A DNA stretch of 64,000 nucleotides from an uncultured Collinsella sp. (GCA_934668345.1 CAKUNE010000001.1:310001-374000), one strand, 5' to 3'; positions 1 through 10,429 are shown, counted from the first letter of the stretch. Program-made: numbers and translations. The notes: generated by a model not told the origin, from the sequence alone.

Positions 1-2763
1 GCCGGTGCCCACGCCGCGGATGCCGGCCAGACCAAAGCGCACGCCCTCCTTGGTGGCCGTGAACTCGGTACCGGACTCGTTGACATCTGGCGAGAGCACG
101 GGGATGCCGTCGTGACGGCACGCCGAGACGTAGTGCACGATCTTGTCGGTCTTGCCCGTGTAGGACGTCAGAACGGCCGCCATGTACTCGTGCGGATAGT
201 GCGCCTTGAGCCATGCCGTCTGCATAACCAGAATGGCGTAGCCGGCGGAGTGCGACTTGTTGAAGGCGTAGGATGCGAACTCGAGAACATCGTCCCAAAT
301 CTTCTGGGCGACCTCGCGCGTGTAGTTGTTCTTGATGGCGCCGTTCATCCAGTGGTCGTAGGTGGTCTCGTCCGAGCCATCCTCCCAGTGCAGCACCGTC
401 GACGTGAGCAGCTTGATCTTTTTCTTAGCCACGGGCTTACGGATACGCGAGTCCGATTCGCCCTTGGAGAAGCCGCACATCTCGACGGAGATGAGCATAA
501 CCTGCTCCTGGTAGACCATGGTGCCGTAGGTTTCGCCCAGGATGTCGTCCAGGCGGTCGTCGTAGGAAACCGCCGGTTCCTTGCCGTTCATACGGTTGAT
601 GTAGGACGAGACCATGCCGGCGCCCAGCGGGCCCGGGCGGTACAGGGCGATCAATGCCACGACGTGCTTGTACTCGGTGGGCTTCATGTTCTTGATCGTG
701 GCCGTCATGCCGGCGGACTCGACCTGGAAGACGCCGGCGGTGTGGCCGGAACCCATGAGCTTAAAGATCTCGGGGTCGTCAAAGGGAATCTCTTCCTCTT
801 TGATGTCGATGCCAAAGTTCTTTTTGATGTTGGCCTTGGCCTTGGAGATAACCGTCAGCGTGCGCAGGCCCAGGAAGTCCATCTTGAGCAGGCCCATGTC
901 GGCGACGGTATGGCCCTCGTACTGGGTAATCTCGACGCCGCCCTTGGTATCGAGCTTGGTCGGCACGTGCTCGTTGACGGGGTCGCGGCAGATCAGAACG
1001 GCGCACGCATGCACGCCCTCGCCACGGGTGAGGCCCTCGATCGAGAGCGCCGTGTCGATAATGCGGCGGGCGTCGTCGTCCTTTTTATAGGCCTCGGCAA
1101 AGTCGGGGTTAAAGAGATCCTCTTTGCCGGGTTGTTTGTCGAGCACCTGTTTGAGCTTGACCTTGGGGTCGCTCGAGACCATCTTGGACAGGCGCTGGCC
1201 CATGTAGACCGGGTAGTCCAGAACGCGCGCGGCGTCGTTGATAGCCTGCTTGGCCTTAATGGTCGAGTAGGTGATGACGTGGGTGACTTTCTCGGGGCCG
1301 TAGAGCTGGCGAACGTGCTCCACGACCTCGAGGCGCCGCTCATCGTCGAAGTCCATATCGATATCGGGCATCTCGGTACGCTGCGGGGACAGGAACCTCT
1401 CGAACATCAGGCCGTTCTCGAGCGGGTCGAAGGCGGTGATGTTCATGGCGTAGGCGACGATAGCGCCGGCGGCCGAGCCACGGCCGGGGCCGACGCCGAT
1501 GCCGTTGTCCTTGGCCCATTGCACGTACTCGGCAACGATCAAGAAGTAGGCGGCAAAGCCCTTGTCGCAAATGACCTTGTATTCGTACTCAAAGCGCTCT
1601 TTGATGTTGACGCCACCGATCTCGCGCGTGGCCCAGTCGTCGCCGTAGTGCTGGCGCAGGCCCTTCTCGCACTCGCGGCGGAACTGGCTCTCGTGCGTCT
1701 CGCCGGGATCGAGCAGCGGGAAGCGCGGCAGGATGATGGAGTCCCAGTCGAGCTCGACGTAGCACTTGTCGGCAATCTCGAGCGTGTTGTCGCAGGCCTC
1801 GGGGCAATACGGGAACATCGCCCGCATCTCCTCCTCGGTCTTCATATAGAACTCCGAGCCGGTCATGCGCATGCGGTTGGGGTCGTCGACTTTGGCGTTC
1901 ATGCCGATACACATGATGACGTCCTGAACGGGCGCGTCCTCGCGGCGCAGGTAGTGGAAGTCGTTGGTGGCGATGACCTTAACGCCCACCTGATTGGCGA
2001 TGTCGATGAGCGTGCGGTCCATCTGCTCGTCGGTCAGGCCGTTATCGGTGGTAATGCCGTGTTCCTGAATCTCGATATAGAAGTCGCCGGGCTCGAAGGT
2101 GTCACGGAAGGTCTCGGCCCATTTAATGGCACCTTCCATGTCGCCGCGGTCGATGTATTTGGGGATGATGCCGGCGATACAGGCGCTCGTGCAGATCATG
2201 CCCTTGGCGTGGCGGCGCAGGTTGTCGAGCGTCACGCGCGGCTTGTAGTAAAAGCCCTGCACGGCAGCCTCGGAGACCGTCTGCATCAGGTTGACGTAGC
2301 CCTCCTGGTCCTTGGCCAAAAGGATCATGTGGTAGAGCTCGGGCTTGTGGTCGCGGGCGAGCGTCTCGTCCGGCGTAAAGTAGACCTCGCAGCCAAAGAT
2401 GGGCTTGATGACCAGCGGAGGCTTGAGCTCGTCGATGTTGCCCTTCTCGTCCCACATGGCCATGTCCTTCACATACTGGGCATGCTCGCGTGGGTTGGCC
2501 TCGGGATCGGGCTCCACCAGCTCGTCGCGGCGGTCTTTTTCCAAGAAGGCCTTATCGTGGCTCCAGGTTTTGTACTCGGGCGTGTTGTGGTTGACGGCGT
2601 CGCAGGCCAGCGCCAGGTCGGGCACGCCGTACATGTAGCCGTGGTCGGTGATGGCCACGGCAGGCATGCCCAGTTCAACAGCGCGATTGACCATATCTTG
2701 GATACGGGTTGCGCCGTCGAGCATGGAGAAGACAGTGTGGTTGTGCAGATGGACGAATGCCAT
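1..2763 (-). CDS. dnaE: DNA polymerase III subunit alpha (partial, 3' end off the window)
   Basis: Catalytic alpha subunit of the replicative polymerase (C family), acting at the replication fork. The start at 2763 has a GGAG site about 11 nt upstream. The frame stays open to the left edge, so about 921 residues of an expected 1,150-1,200 are present. It begins with a PHP domain (HLHNHTVFS, then ITDHGYMYG). GPGRGSAAG lies near residue 420 and the palm aspartates in PDIDMDFDDE near 460. It breaks off at FGLAGIRGVG, where the helix-hairpin-helix module normally begins. A plus-strand open frame over the same span is a codon-bias shadow. The DnaE assignment is secure; only the C-terminus is missing. 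Confidence 0.97.
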   Translation of the reverse strand, partial: MAFVHLHNHTVFSMLDGATRIQDMVNRAVELGMPAVAITDHGYMYGVPDLALACDAVNHNTPEYKTWSHDKAFLEKDRRDELVEPDPEANPREHAQYVKDMAMWDEKGNIDELKPPLVIKPIFGCEVYFTPDETLARDHKPELYHMILLAKDQEGYVNLMQTVSEAAVQGFYYKPRVTLDNLRRHAKGMICTSACIAGIIPKYIDRGDMEGAIKWAETFRDTFEPGDFYIEIQEHGITTDNGLTDEQMDRTLIDIANQVGVKVIATNDFHYLRREDAPVQDVIMCIGMNAKVDDPNRMRMTGSEFYMKTEEEMRAMFPYCPEACDNTLEIADKCYVELDWDSIILPRFPLLDPGETHESQFRRECEKGLRQHYGDDWATREIGGVNIKERFEYEYKVICDKGFAAYFLIVAEYVQWAKDNGIGVGPGRGSAAGAIVAYAMNITAFDPLENGLMFERFLSPQRTEMPDIDMDFDDERRLEVVEHVRQLYGPEKVTHVITYSTIKAKQAINDAARVLDYPVYMGQRLSKMVSSDPKVKLKQVLDKQPGKEDLFNPDFAEAYKKDDDARRIIDTALSIEGLTRGEGVHACAVLICRDPVNEHVPTKLDTKGGVEITQYEGHTVADMGLLKMDFLGLRTLTVISKAKANIKKNFGIDIKEEEIPFDDPEIFKLMGSGHTAGVFQVESAGMTATIKNMKPTEYKHVVALIALYRPGPLGAGMVSSYINRMNGKEPAVSYDDRLDDILGETYGTMVYQEQVMLISVEMCGFSKGESDSRIRKPVAKKKIKLLTSTVLHWEDGSDETTYDHWMNGAIKNNYTREVAQKIWDDVLEFASYAFNKSHSAGYAILVMQTAWLKAHYPHEYMAAVLTSYTGKTDKIVHYVSACRHDGIPVLSPDVNESGTEFTATKEGVRFGLAGIRGVGTG

Positions 2764-2862
2764 GTGATGAGCTCCGATGCGGGTTCGTGTTCTGACTGAA
2801 CGATTTTACCGCACGGCGCGGACGCCACCCGAACCTAGCCAAACCCACACGGCTCCTACTGC

Positions 2863-2930
2863 AGTTGCGGTGAAATACGGACTGATTGGCGGCTTTTCTG
2901 GCCAAAACAGTCCGTATTCCACCGCAAGTT
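2863..2930. repeat. Dispersed palindromic repeat, family 1, copy 1
   Basis: An imperfect inverted repeat. The left arm begins AGTTGCGGTGAAATACGG and the right arm ends CCGTATTCCACCGCAAGT, with two mismatches, around a loop of about 24 nt. The same arms recur at 13782-13850 and 14911-14979. It sits between the addA-like stop and the dnaE start. As RNA it would form a long hairpin, but the T-tract is weak, so it is more likely a REP- or MITE-like repeat than a simple terminator. Confidence 0.8.
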
Positions 2931-2937
2931 ATTAAGG

Positions 2938-5900
2938 CTAGAGCTTGTAAGTGACCACCTGAGGCTCGGCGAGCTCGACGAAGACGGCTGGGGCCGTCTG
3001 CTCCACGCGGACGAACTTGACCGTCACCGCCTCAAAACCCGCCTTGTGCAGAACATCAGCGTAGACGCGCGCCTGCAGCGCATGCTTCTCGAGCAGCTGG
3101 TCCGGCGTCTCGTCCGGCGTACCGCCCGTCTTGTAGTCGATGACTAGCGCGTGCGACGGATCGGCCGGGTCGGTCGCCAGCGCATCGATGGCGCCTTCGG
3201 CATATGCACCGTAGCGGGCGATGTCCTTATCCCCGCAACCCAGCGAAAAGAACGGCACCTCGGCACGAACGCACGGCCAGGCAAGCAGCTCGGCACGAAC
3301 CGACGCCCTGAGCCAGCGATTTAGGGCGACGTCAAAACGCTCGCGCTGTTCCGGCGTCAGATGCCACAGACGCGCCAGCGCATCGGCGCGCTCGGCGGGC
3401 AGCTCATCGGCGCCCATCTCGATCAGCCACTGGCAAGCGGCATGGAACGCCGAACCCAGTGCCATGGGATTGCCGGCGGGCTCGACAACAGCCACGTCTG
3501 CATCCGTCATCTCGGAGTCATCCAACTCCGCATCGTCGCCAGCCTCGTCCATGGGCACGCGGGCCTCGGCCGCATGGTCCTCGACCTCGGCATGCAGCGC
3601 CGCGGCAATCGACGAATAGCTGTACGAATCGCGCGCCGGATACGGACAGGTGCCCATACGCACGCCCACGGCCTGGGGATACACAAGCTCAAACGCATCG
3701 GGCTCGGGGTCGGCAGGACCGGGCGCGGTTGCGCGGGCACCCGCATCAACAACCTCCGCTTCCGCATCACCACGGACAAGCTTGCCCTCGGCATCCAGCG
3801 AAGCGTTAGCCTCAAACGTCTGCTCGCCAAAGGTAAAGTTTGCCAGCGAGATAAGCTCATAGTCGCCCGGCTGGGAATTGTCGAACACCAAGTGGTCGGC
3901 ATCGAGCTGCGGCATACCCAGGCCCTGGCCAGGCAGAATACGGCGCAGCACGTCATAGATCAGGTCGGACTCGACGTCGAAAGACGGCGCCGGCACCTTA
4001 CCGCGGCTCACGGCGACGTCCATCGCCAGAATCACCAGCTCGCGCGCACGCGTCATGGCGACGTAGAGCAAGCGGGCCCGCTCCTCGAGCGAAAGTTGCA
4101 GGTCGTCGTTGCGCAGGCGCACAAATGCCTCGGCGGGAGAACCCGTCGCACAGACGTCGTCCATAAGTTCCGGCGAAAGCCACAGCGACGTACCCTTGCC
4201 CTTAAATGCGTGCTCAAACTGCTTTTTGACGTCGTCACCCTTGACGAACGTGCCATCCGCGAGCTTAACGCCATCAAAGCGTGCCGGCAGCGCCACAACC
4301 TGTGCACCGCCCTCGACGCGCCCCATCTGGACGGCTCCGGTCGACTTACGTACGCCAAAGCACTCGGAAACCGCCACGACCGGATATTCCAGACCCTTGG
4401 ACGCATGCACCGTCATGATGCGCACCGCGCCGTTGCCCTCCTCGTTGAGCGCGCCCGGGGCCTCCTTGCCCGCCAAGAAACGATCGAAGGCGAGTGCAAT
4501 GGAGCGCGGCGAGTTGCCGAACTCGGCCTCTGCCTCGGCCACGGCATCGAGCGCCTTGAGCACGTTTGCGGCGATGGCCTTGCCCTCGGGGCCACGCTGC
4601 GCCAGGCGCACAAACCAGCCCGAGGCGTTGACCACATCGCGAGCGATTGCCGCAAACGAATCGCGACCCACACGACGAAGCGCATAGCGCAGCACCTCAC
4701 GGGCGCGCGCCACCAGCGGCAGATCCCGTAAGCCCGGCACATCAGAATCGCTCATGATGCCGGCATCGATGTTGCGGCGCGAGGTCTCCCCCGTCCCTTC
4801 ATCGAGCTTGGTCGCCAGCGCCAGAAACTCCTGAGCGCCCAGGGCAAACATCGGCGAGGCCAGCAGCGGCATAAGGCCCTGTGCCGTATCTGCCGGGTTG
4901 GCAAGCGCGCACACCAAGGCGCGAATCGCCTGTACCTCGGCAGCCTGGGCAAAGACCGAGCCGCCCGCGATGACGCAGTCGAGTCCCTGGTCGCGAAACG
5001 CCTGGGCATAGACGTCGGCATTGGTCATGCGGCCCAGCAGCAACACCATATCGCCCTGAGGCTGCCCCGCCTTGACGAGCGCATGGAACCGCTCGGCAAT
5101 TGCACGGGCCTTGGCCTGCGTGCGCTCCTGCGTACTGCCGCCGGCAACGAGCAGCGCCTGTCGGCGCGAAGCCTTAGCCCTGAGCTTGTCTTCGCGCTTA
5201 TCGCTCGGCTCAAGATCCAAGAACCCCTGCATCAAACCACCGGTATCGCCGTCAAAGACACGCGCCACGTAGCGCAGGACCTCGTCGTGACTGCGGAAGT
5301 TGCGCACGAGTTTGACGAGCTCGCCGGCGGATGCCCCGGACGAAGCCGGTGCCCCAGACGAAGCGAGGACGGCACCCGGGGTGTTGGCAGCTGCCGCCGC
5401 GCCCGAAGCGCCCACCTTGCGCTCCTGGCGGCGGAAGACCTCGACCTCGGCGCCACGGAAGCGATAGATCGACTGCTGCGCGTCGCCCACCGTGCACAGC
5501 GCACGCTCGCCCGCACCCGTCAGGTAGCGAATCAGATCGACCTGCATCTGGTCGGTGTCCTGGAACTCATCAATCATGACCATCTTAAAGCGGCCCTCGT
5601 AGGCAGCTCGGATGGCGGGATAATCGCGCAGCGCCTCGTATGCCATGCGCAGCAGATCGTTGTTATCGAGCGCGGACTGGTCGGCCTTGAGCGCGCGGTA
5701 CTCCGCCTCTACAGCACGGGCGAGCCCCGTCAGCGCATCGAGCGCCTGATCGCCGCAAGCCAGCACAATGTTGACAAACGTGTCGGCAGCCTCTGCCTTG
5801 AGCAGCTCGACATTCTCCTTGGGGAACATCTTGCTCGCACGCGGCATGCCGCACGACATCATGAGCCGCGCCACATCCGCCATGGTCTTGTCGCTCGCCT

Positions 5901-6609
5901 CGAACGCGTCGATGGCATCGAGCGCCACCTGCGCCTTCTCGGTCGCGGCCTTGCTCGCGCCGAGCGCCGCACGATAGGCATCGGCAAGTGCCGAGGTATC
6001 AGAGCATCCGCGAAGCACGCACACGTCGTCCATACCACCCGGCAGCTGGCTGGACAGCTCCAGCAGGTCGCGCACCAAGCCCTTGATGGTGGTGCCGCCA
6101 CCAAAGGGACCGCCCTCGCCCGCCATGGGATACCAGGCATAGAGGGCTTTGAGCGAAGCGGCGAGCTCGGGAGCGGCGTCGGGCGCCGTCGCACGGCCCA
6201 GCACATGCTCGACAGCCTGGTCCATGAGCTCATCGGTATCGGTGAGCACCGTAAATTCGGGGTCGATGCCCAGCTCCAGCGCATGCGCGCGCAGGATACG
6301 CGAACACATGCCGTGGATGGTCGAAATCCAGGCATCGTCAACCGTCAGGGCTTCCTCGTCCATGCGCTCTTCGATAAGCGCACGGCGCACGCGGTCGCGG
6401 ATCTCGGCCGCGGCGTCCTTGGTAAAAGTAATGGCGAGCACCTGGTCCAGATGCTCAACGAACGGACCGGATTCGGGCGAGAGTGCATAGACGATACGGC
6501 GCGTGAGGGTGAAGGTCTTGCCCGAACCGGCGCCCGCCGAGACAAACAGCGGACGATCGAGCGTTTTGACAACTTGCAGCTGTTGCGGCATCAAAGTCGA
6601 AAGATCCAT
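2938..6609 (-). CDS. addA: AddA/RecB-type UvrD-like helicase with C-terminal nuclease
   Basis: Helicase-nuclease subunit expected to process double-strand DNA ends for RecA-dependent repair. The 1,223 residues match the usual AddA length (about 1,230). The Walker A motif SAGAGSGKT lies near residue 25, the Walker B-type IDEFQDTD near 346, MTVHASKGLEYP near 730, and motif VI, LLYVAMTRAREL, near 850. The C-terminal PD-(D/E)XK nuclease has GAIDAL followed by VIDYKTGG near 1,154. It lies 3 nt downstream of the AddB-like gene, so the two are co-transcribed. No separate RecD-like gene is nearby, which fits AddAB rather than RecBCD. The symbol is given by architecture and synteny. Confidence 0.88.
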   Translation of the reverse strand: MDLSTLMPQQLQVVKTLDRPLFVSAGAGSGKTFTLTRRIVYALSPESGPFVEHLDQVLAITFTKDAAAEIRDRVRRALIEERMDEEALTVDDAWISTIHGMCSRILRAHALELGIDPEFTVLTDTDELMDQAVEHVLGRATAPDAAPELAASLKALYAWYPMAGEGGPFGGGTTIKGLVRDLLELSSQLPGGMDDVCVLRGCSDTSALADAYRAALGASKAATEKAQVALDAIDAFEASDKTMADVARLMMSCGMPRASKMFPKENVELLKAEAADTFVNIVLACGDQALDALTGLARAVEAEYRALKADQSALDNNDLLRMAYEALRDYPAIRAAYEGRFKMVMIDEFQDTDQMQVDLIRYLTGAGERALCTVGDAQQSIYRFRGAEVEVFRRQERKVGASGAAAAANTPGAVLASSGAPASSGASAGELVKLVRNFRSHDEVLRYVARVFDGDTGGLMQGFLDLEPSDKREDKLRAKASRRQALLVAGGSTQERTQAKARAIAERFHALVKAGQPQGDMVLLLGRMTNADVYAQAFRDQGLDCVIAGGSVFAQAAEVQAIRALVCALANPADTAQGLMPLLASPMFALGAQEFLALATKLDEGTGETSRRNIDAGIMSDSDVPGLRDLPLVARAREVLRYALRRVGRDSFAAIARDVVNASGWFVRLAQRGPEGKAIAANVLKALDAVAEAEAEFGNSPRSIALAFDRFLAGKEAPGALNEEGNGAVRIMTVHASKGLEYPVVAVSECFGVRKSTGAVQMGRVEGGAQVVALPARFDGVKLADGTFVKGDDVKKQFEHAFKGKGTSLWLSPELMDDVCATGSPAEAFVRLRNDDLQLSLEERARLLYVAMTRARELVILAMDVAVSRGKVPAPSFDVESDLIYDVLRRILPGQGLGMPQLDADHLVFDNSQPGDYELISLANFTFGEQTFEANASLDAEGKLVRGDAEAEVVDAGARATAPGPADPEPDAFELVYPQAVGVRMGTCPYPARDSYSYSSIAAALHAEVEDHAAEARVPMDEAGDDAELDDSEMTDADVAVVEPAGNPMALGSAFHAACQWLIEMGADELPAERADALARLWHLTPEQRERFDVALNRWLRASVRAELLAWPCVRAEVPFFSLGCGDKDIARYGAYAEGAIDALATDPADPSHALVIDYKTGGTPDETPDQLLEKHALQARVYADVLHKAGFEAVTVKFVRVEQTAPAVFVELAEPQVVTYKL

Positions 6610-6612
6610 GGT

Positions 6613-9600
6613 CTACACGTCCCTCCTTACAAACGTTCCTTCGTGGTTATACGAACAGCGCGCGTGCGCTGCCTGCGGCGATGTCGGATCGACGGCAGCC
6701 ACGACGCCCGCCTCGAGCTCGCGCAGGCGCTCGGCAATTCCGGCCTCCACGCGGTCGAGCAGGGTGTCGAAGTCCATATTGCCGCCCTCGCCCGGAAATC
6801 CCTTCTTTAGGCCCGGAATACGACCGTCGCCGCGCTCCTCCTCGAGCAGCTCGTCACTCGCGGCGCCGCGCAGCGCCGGCTTGCCGCCCTTGGTCGAAAA
6901 GTAGAGCGCGGCGCGCGTGTTCAAGTCCAGCGCCCGCCGCATGGCCTGCGCGTAGATGAGCGTCTGGGTATGCGGCGGCAACCAACGCGGGTCGTCGGCG
7001 GGCGCCGCGCCCGTCTTCTCATCGAACACCGTGGGGTCGGCGAGCTTATATTCCTCGACGCCCGAACGATGCTTGTAGTCGATCACCACGGCACGGTTCT
7101 CGGCATCCACGTCCACGCGGTCGATGCGCCCGCCGAGCGGCCAGCCGGCATACTCGACCTTAAGCTCGTTAAACGCAAACTCCAGATAGCGCGGGGCAAA
7201 GGGCGCAAGCGCCTCGGACTCATAGGCGAGCACGCCCTCCAGCTGCGGCAAGATCTCGGCCACCTGGCGCTCCTCCACCGGAGAAAGCGGCACGAGCGGG
7301 CCCTCGGTACCGCGCTTGCCGGCGTGCTCGGTCAGGGTCTCGTCGAAGACCTCGCGCAGCAGCTCCTGTGCGCGCGGAAGGTTCATGGGCGTCACGCGTT
7401 CCATGCCCTCCTGCGGCAGGCGAGCATGCAGGTGCTCCAGCACGTCGTGGACAAAGTTGCCCTTCTCCATGTTGCCAAAGCCCGCATCGATAGACTGGGG
7501 TTTTACGCGATAGGACACAAACCAGCACAGCGGGCAGGTGGAATAGGCCTCGATCTGCGAGGCGGACGTTAAACGCGGCACGAGCGGCGAATCCTCGCCC
7601 TCACCATCGCGGCGGCGCAAAACCAGATACGGCACAGCCTCGGCGCTCAGATGCTGAGGGGCTTCGCATGCGACCCGCTTGCGCTCGAGCCCTTCGCCGG
7701 CGGCGGGGTCGAAGTCCCTCACGATCTCGCCCTCGCCCACGCACGTGGCCTTGGCGGTGCCAGCGGCCTTGGCGGCGCCAGCGGCCTCGGCGTCGTCAGC
7801 GGCCTTGGCGCGCGCCCGCAACTCAGTCCACACGGCCGCCGGATAGCACTCGCGCGCCTGGCGATCGTGGGTCACGCGGGCAAGCACAACGGGGCCGCGC
7901 GCAGCCTGCATCGCACGGCCAAAACGCACGCGCAGCAGGGCCGCGGGTTCAAGCGTCACGCCGTCGCGACCCAACTCTTCCGTCAACGTGGCCAACGGGC
8001 CCTCCTCATGCGAGAGCGGATAGCTGTCCAGGTCGACATCGGCAAACAGCACCGCATCGTAGCTGTTGGGACGCAGCGCTGCCGCATCGGCAAGCGATGC
8101 AAAGCGCACCTGGGCGCGCGGTATGCGGTCGACCTCGTAGGTCTCGTAATCGTAAGCGGTACTGCGCTTATCCACCTTGGTGCGGACGCCATCGAGCACG
8201 GGCACGGTCGCCGCCTGCGACACATCGAGCGCGCGGGCGTCGTTCATAAGGATGTCGATGGTATGGCGCAGCAGGGCCATCTCGGCCTGGCGACGGGCCT
8301 GACCGTCGAGACCGCCAAACGCGCGATCGGGCAGCGCCTCGGCAACCGCGAGCATGGCCTTGAGCGCCGTCACGGGCTTGTCGCGCCACAGCGCTTGAAA
8401 CACGTCCGAGACCACGCACGGCACGTTCTTAAACCAGTTCTGGTCGCTGGCCGCCTTGCGCGCACCCCTTACCTGGCCCTGCACGCTCTGCAGCAGGCTC
8501 TTCACGCCCGCGGTGGTCTTGCTGCGCGACAGGCGCATGTTTTTATCGAAGGTTCGCGCGCTGGCGGCATCGGCGCCCGAAAGCGGGCTGTAGATCCAGT
8601 CGGTAAGCTCCGGGGCGGGCCACCACTCGGTCTTGGAGGCACTGCCCTCATCGGCGGCCTTCATGTGCTCGATCAGGTTGGCAAGTGCCGTGAACTGCCC
8701 GCCCGCGATGGATTGGGAAAACGCCGTGAACTCGGTTGTCTCGGCCGCAATGTGGCGCGCCGCCAAACGTGCGGTAAGCTCGCCGAACAACTGGGATGCC
8801 TGAGCGGACACCACGAGCACGCGCGCAGGATCGGCGAGTGTTGTAGCGCCTTCGCGCGGTGCGGCGCCTTCGCGCGCCTTTACCAACTTATCAATAGCAT
8901 TCGCATAGGCATAGGCGCGGGCATGGGGACCGGCCACCTCTATAAAGGCAGGCTGAGCGGCGGGCTTAGACGCAGCAGCATCCTCCCCCAGCGGCGCGAC
9001 CTCAAACAGCACGCCGCGGGCATCAAAGGCCGCAGCAAGTTCCTCGCGCATTGCCGCCTGCTCGCGGGCGAGCAGCACGACGACCTCTCCCCCGCCATTC
9101 GCCACGGCAGACAGCAACCCAAGCAGACCATGTGCAAACGACGTGACGCCGCGCACGAACACCGCGCGGGCGCAGGTTGGCAGATTGTCGGCCAAGGCGC
9201 CGGCCATCATGTCGGCCGCCTCGCAGGGCTCGACCATATCTCGGCGGTCCAAGCCGCTCGCATAGGCACGCAAAAGCTCAAACACACGAGCCTCGGCGTC
9301 GCTTTTGGGGCCTGGCTGGTCCGCGTCACCGCGGCTGCGCTCGGCACCCGTTCCCGCCACGCCCGGAAGCACATCGCGGGCCATGCGTGCGAGCATGCGC
9401 ACCGTGCCCTGGCTGCGCGAAAGCGGCTGCAGGTCGGCATCGTCGCGACGGGCAACCATATCCGAGAACAGCATCTGACGCTGCAGGTTGTCGACAAAGC
9501 TACGGCCGTCGCCCATCAGCTCCCACAGCGAACGAAGCCACGACGAAGGAGTCTTATAGTCGACGCCCAGCGAGGCGCCAGCCATCGCCGCATCGTGACG

Positions 9601-9735
9601 GCACAGATCGAGCTCGGCAAACGTAGGTGCCAGCAATACGGCGCGCCCATGGCGGGCAACCAGGTCGGCGAGCAGCGCCGCCTCGGCATTGCTCAGGTCC
9701 GCGCCGGCATTGGTGGTATAGATTCGAACAGGCAT
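6613..9735 (-). CDS. addB: AddB-like PD-(D/E)XK nuclease subunit
   Basis: Partner of the downstream AddA-like helicase, 1,040 residues (AddB is usually 1,100-1,170). The N-terminal helicase-like region has no intact Walker A motif; LAPTFAELDLC stands where the P-loop would be, so this half is probably structural. The C-terminal nuclease has GRIDRVDV and VIDYKHRSG near residue 883. Cysteines in STCPLCWF (near 733) and a single one in HARCSYNH (near 1,023) resemble the AddB iron-sulfur staple, but the usual C-terminal CxxCxxxxxC is not complete. The gene carries alanine-rich inserts. Start ATG at 9735; the stop is 3 nt before the addA start. Confidence 0.82.
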   Translation of the reverse strand: MPVRIYTTNAGADLSNAEAALLADLVARHGRAVLLAPTFAELDLCRHDAAMAGASLGVDYKTPSSWLRSLWELMGDGRSFVDNLQRQMLFSDMVARRDDADLQPLSRSQGTVRMLARMARDVLPGVAGTGAERSRGDADQPGPKSDAEARVFELLRAYASGLDRRDMVEPCEAADMMAGALADNLPTCARAVFVRGVTSFAHGLLGLLSAVANGGGEVVVLLAREQAAMREELAAAFDARGVLFEVAPLGEDAAASKPAAQPAFIEVAGPHARAYAYANAIDKLVKAREGAAPREGATTLADPARVLVVSAQASQLFGELTARLAARHIAAETTEFTAFSQSIAGGQFTALANLIEHMKAADEGSASKTEWWPAPELTDWIYSPLSGADAASARTFDKNMRLSRSKTTAGVKSLLQSVQGQVRGARKAASDQNWFKNVPCVVSDVFQALWRDKPVTALKAMLAVAEALPDRAFGGLDGQARRQAEMALLRHTIDILMNDARALDVSQAATVPVLDGVRTKVDKRSTAYDYETYEVDRIPRAQVRFASLADAAALRPNSYDAVLFADVDLDSYPLSHEEGPLATLTEELGRDGVTLEPAALLRVRFGRAMQAARGPVVLARVTHDRQARECYPAAVWTELRARAKAADDAEAAGAAKAAGTAKATCVGEGEIVRDFDPAAGEGLERKRVACEAPQHLSAEAVPYLVLRRRDGEGEDSPLVPRLTSASQIEAYSTCPLCWFVSYRVKPQSIDAGFGNMEKGNFVHDVLEHLHARLPQEGMERVTPMNLPRAQELLREVFDETLTEHAGKRGTEGPLVPLSPVEERQVAEILPQLEGVLAYESEALAPFAPRYLEFAFNELKVEYAGWPLGGRIDRVDVDAENRAVVIDYKHRSGVEEYKLADPTVFDEKTGAAPADDPRWLPPHTQTLIYAQAMRRALDLNTRAALYFSTKGGKPALRGAASDELLEEERGDGRIPGLKKGFPGEGGNMDFDTLLDRVEAGIAERLRELEAGVVAAVDPTSPQAAHARCSYNHEGTFVRRDV

Positions 9736-9804
9736 GGTCCTCCACTCAAACCGTTCGCAATATTCAATGTATCCATCCTACCCGCCCACGCGGACAACAT
9801 GGCA

Positions 9805-9832
9805 CCAAAAAACCGCCCCCGGAGGGACGGTT
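9805..9832 (-). terminator. Rho-independent terminator after the yerC-like gene
   Basis: Read on the minus strand: AACCGTCCC, a short loop, GGGCGGTT, then a run of six T. It lies just past the stop of the 9859-10158 gene and ahead of the addB-like start, separating the two units. Confidence 0.75.
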
Positions 9833-9858
9833 CTGTGCAATTCGTTTTTGCCGTTGGC

Positions 9859-10158
9859 TTACTCGCCATCCTCCAACTTGATGAGGATCTTGCGATAGCC
9901 GCCGTACTCGCCGTTGAGCGCCTTGGAAACACGGCTCACCGTGGTGGACGAAGCACCGGTGCGGGCCTGAACCTCAACATAGGGCTCGCCCTCGTCCAGA
10001 TAACGCGCGACCTGCAAGCGCTGGGAAAGATCGCAGATCTCGCGCGGCGTGCAGATATCGGTCAAAAACGCTTGAATATCCTTCTCGTCGTCCAAAAGAC
10101 TAAATGCGTGGACCAGCTGCTTGACATCAGGCTTGTCAAACATGTTCTCGATATTCAT
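9859..10158 (-). CDS. YerC/YecD family TrpR-related protein
   Basis: Small DNA-binding protein of the TrpR superfamily, 99 residues, matching the family length. LTDICTPREICDLSQRLQVA and the helix-turn-helix TGASSTTVSRVSKALNGEYGGY are typical of YerC/YecD proteins. These have the TrpR fold but no established tryptophan-binding role; the target here is unknown. It is single-gene in layout, with a terminator at 9805-9832 and divergent from the holin-like gene across about 270 bp. Confidence 0.9.
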   Translation of the reverse strand: MNIENMFDKPDVKQLVHAFSLLDDEKDIQAFLTDICTPREICDLSQRLQVARYLDEGEPYVEVQARTGASSTTVSRVSKALNGEYGGYRKILIKLEDGE

Positions 10159-10429
10159 CGATCACCGCCAAACCCGCCAAAAGGCATCGAAGTTGATACT
10201 GACATCGGGCATCGTTCGCCCGTAATATGCAATAAAACAATGCATGGGGCATTTGCCCGTAGCAGTGTAGCACACCACCAAACTAAAGCGACAAGACTCT
10301 CTGCCAGCGGCACGTTTTTTAGGACGAACGCCGTTTTGAAACCAAACGCGCACGTAAGCTCCACGAATATCTGAGACAATGGGCGCCCAAACAAAGCAAC
10401 ACACTGTCTGCGCAGAAAGGGATCGCACC

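Noticed and set aside
112..2799. Long plus-strand open frame of 895 codons
   Set aside because: It is the complement of dnaE and has a His/Val/Leu/Asp-rich composition typical of antisense frames in high-GC DNA. The minus frame shows clear polymerase motifs.
3361..10374. Long plus-strand frames over the addA/addB region (3361-4731, 5083-6810, 7651-10374)
   Set aside because: Antisense shadows of the two minus-strand repair genes, rich in Arg/His/Gly, with no family motif.
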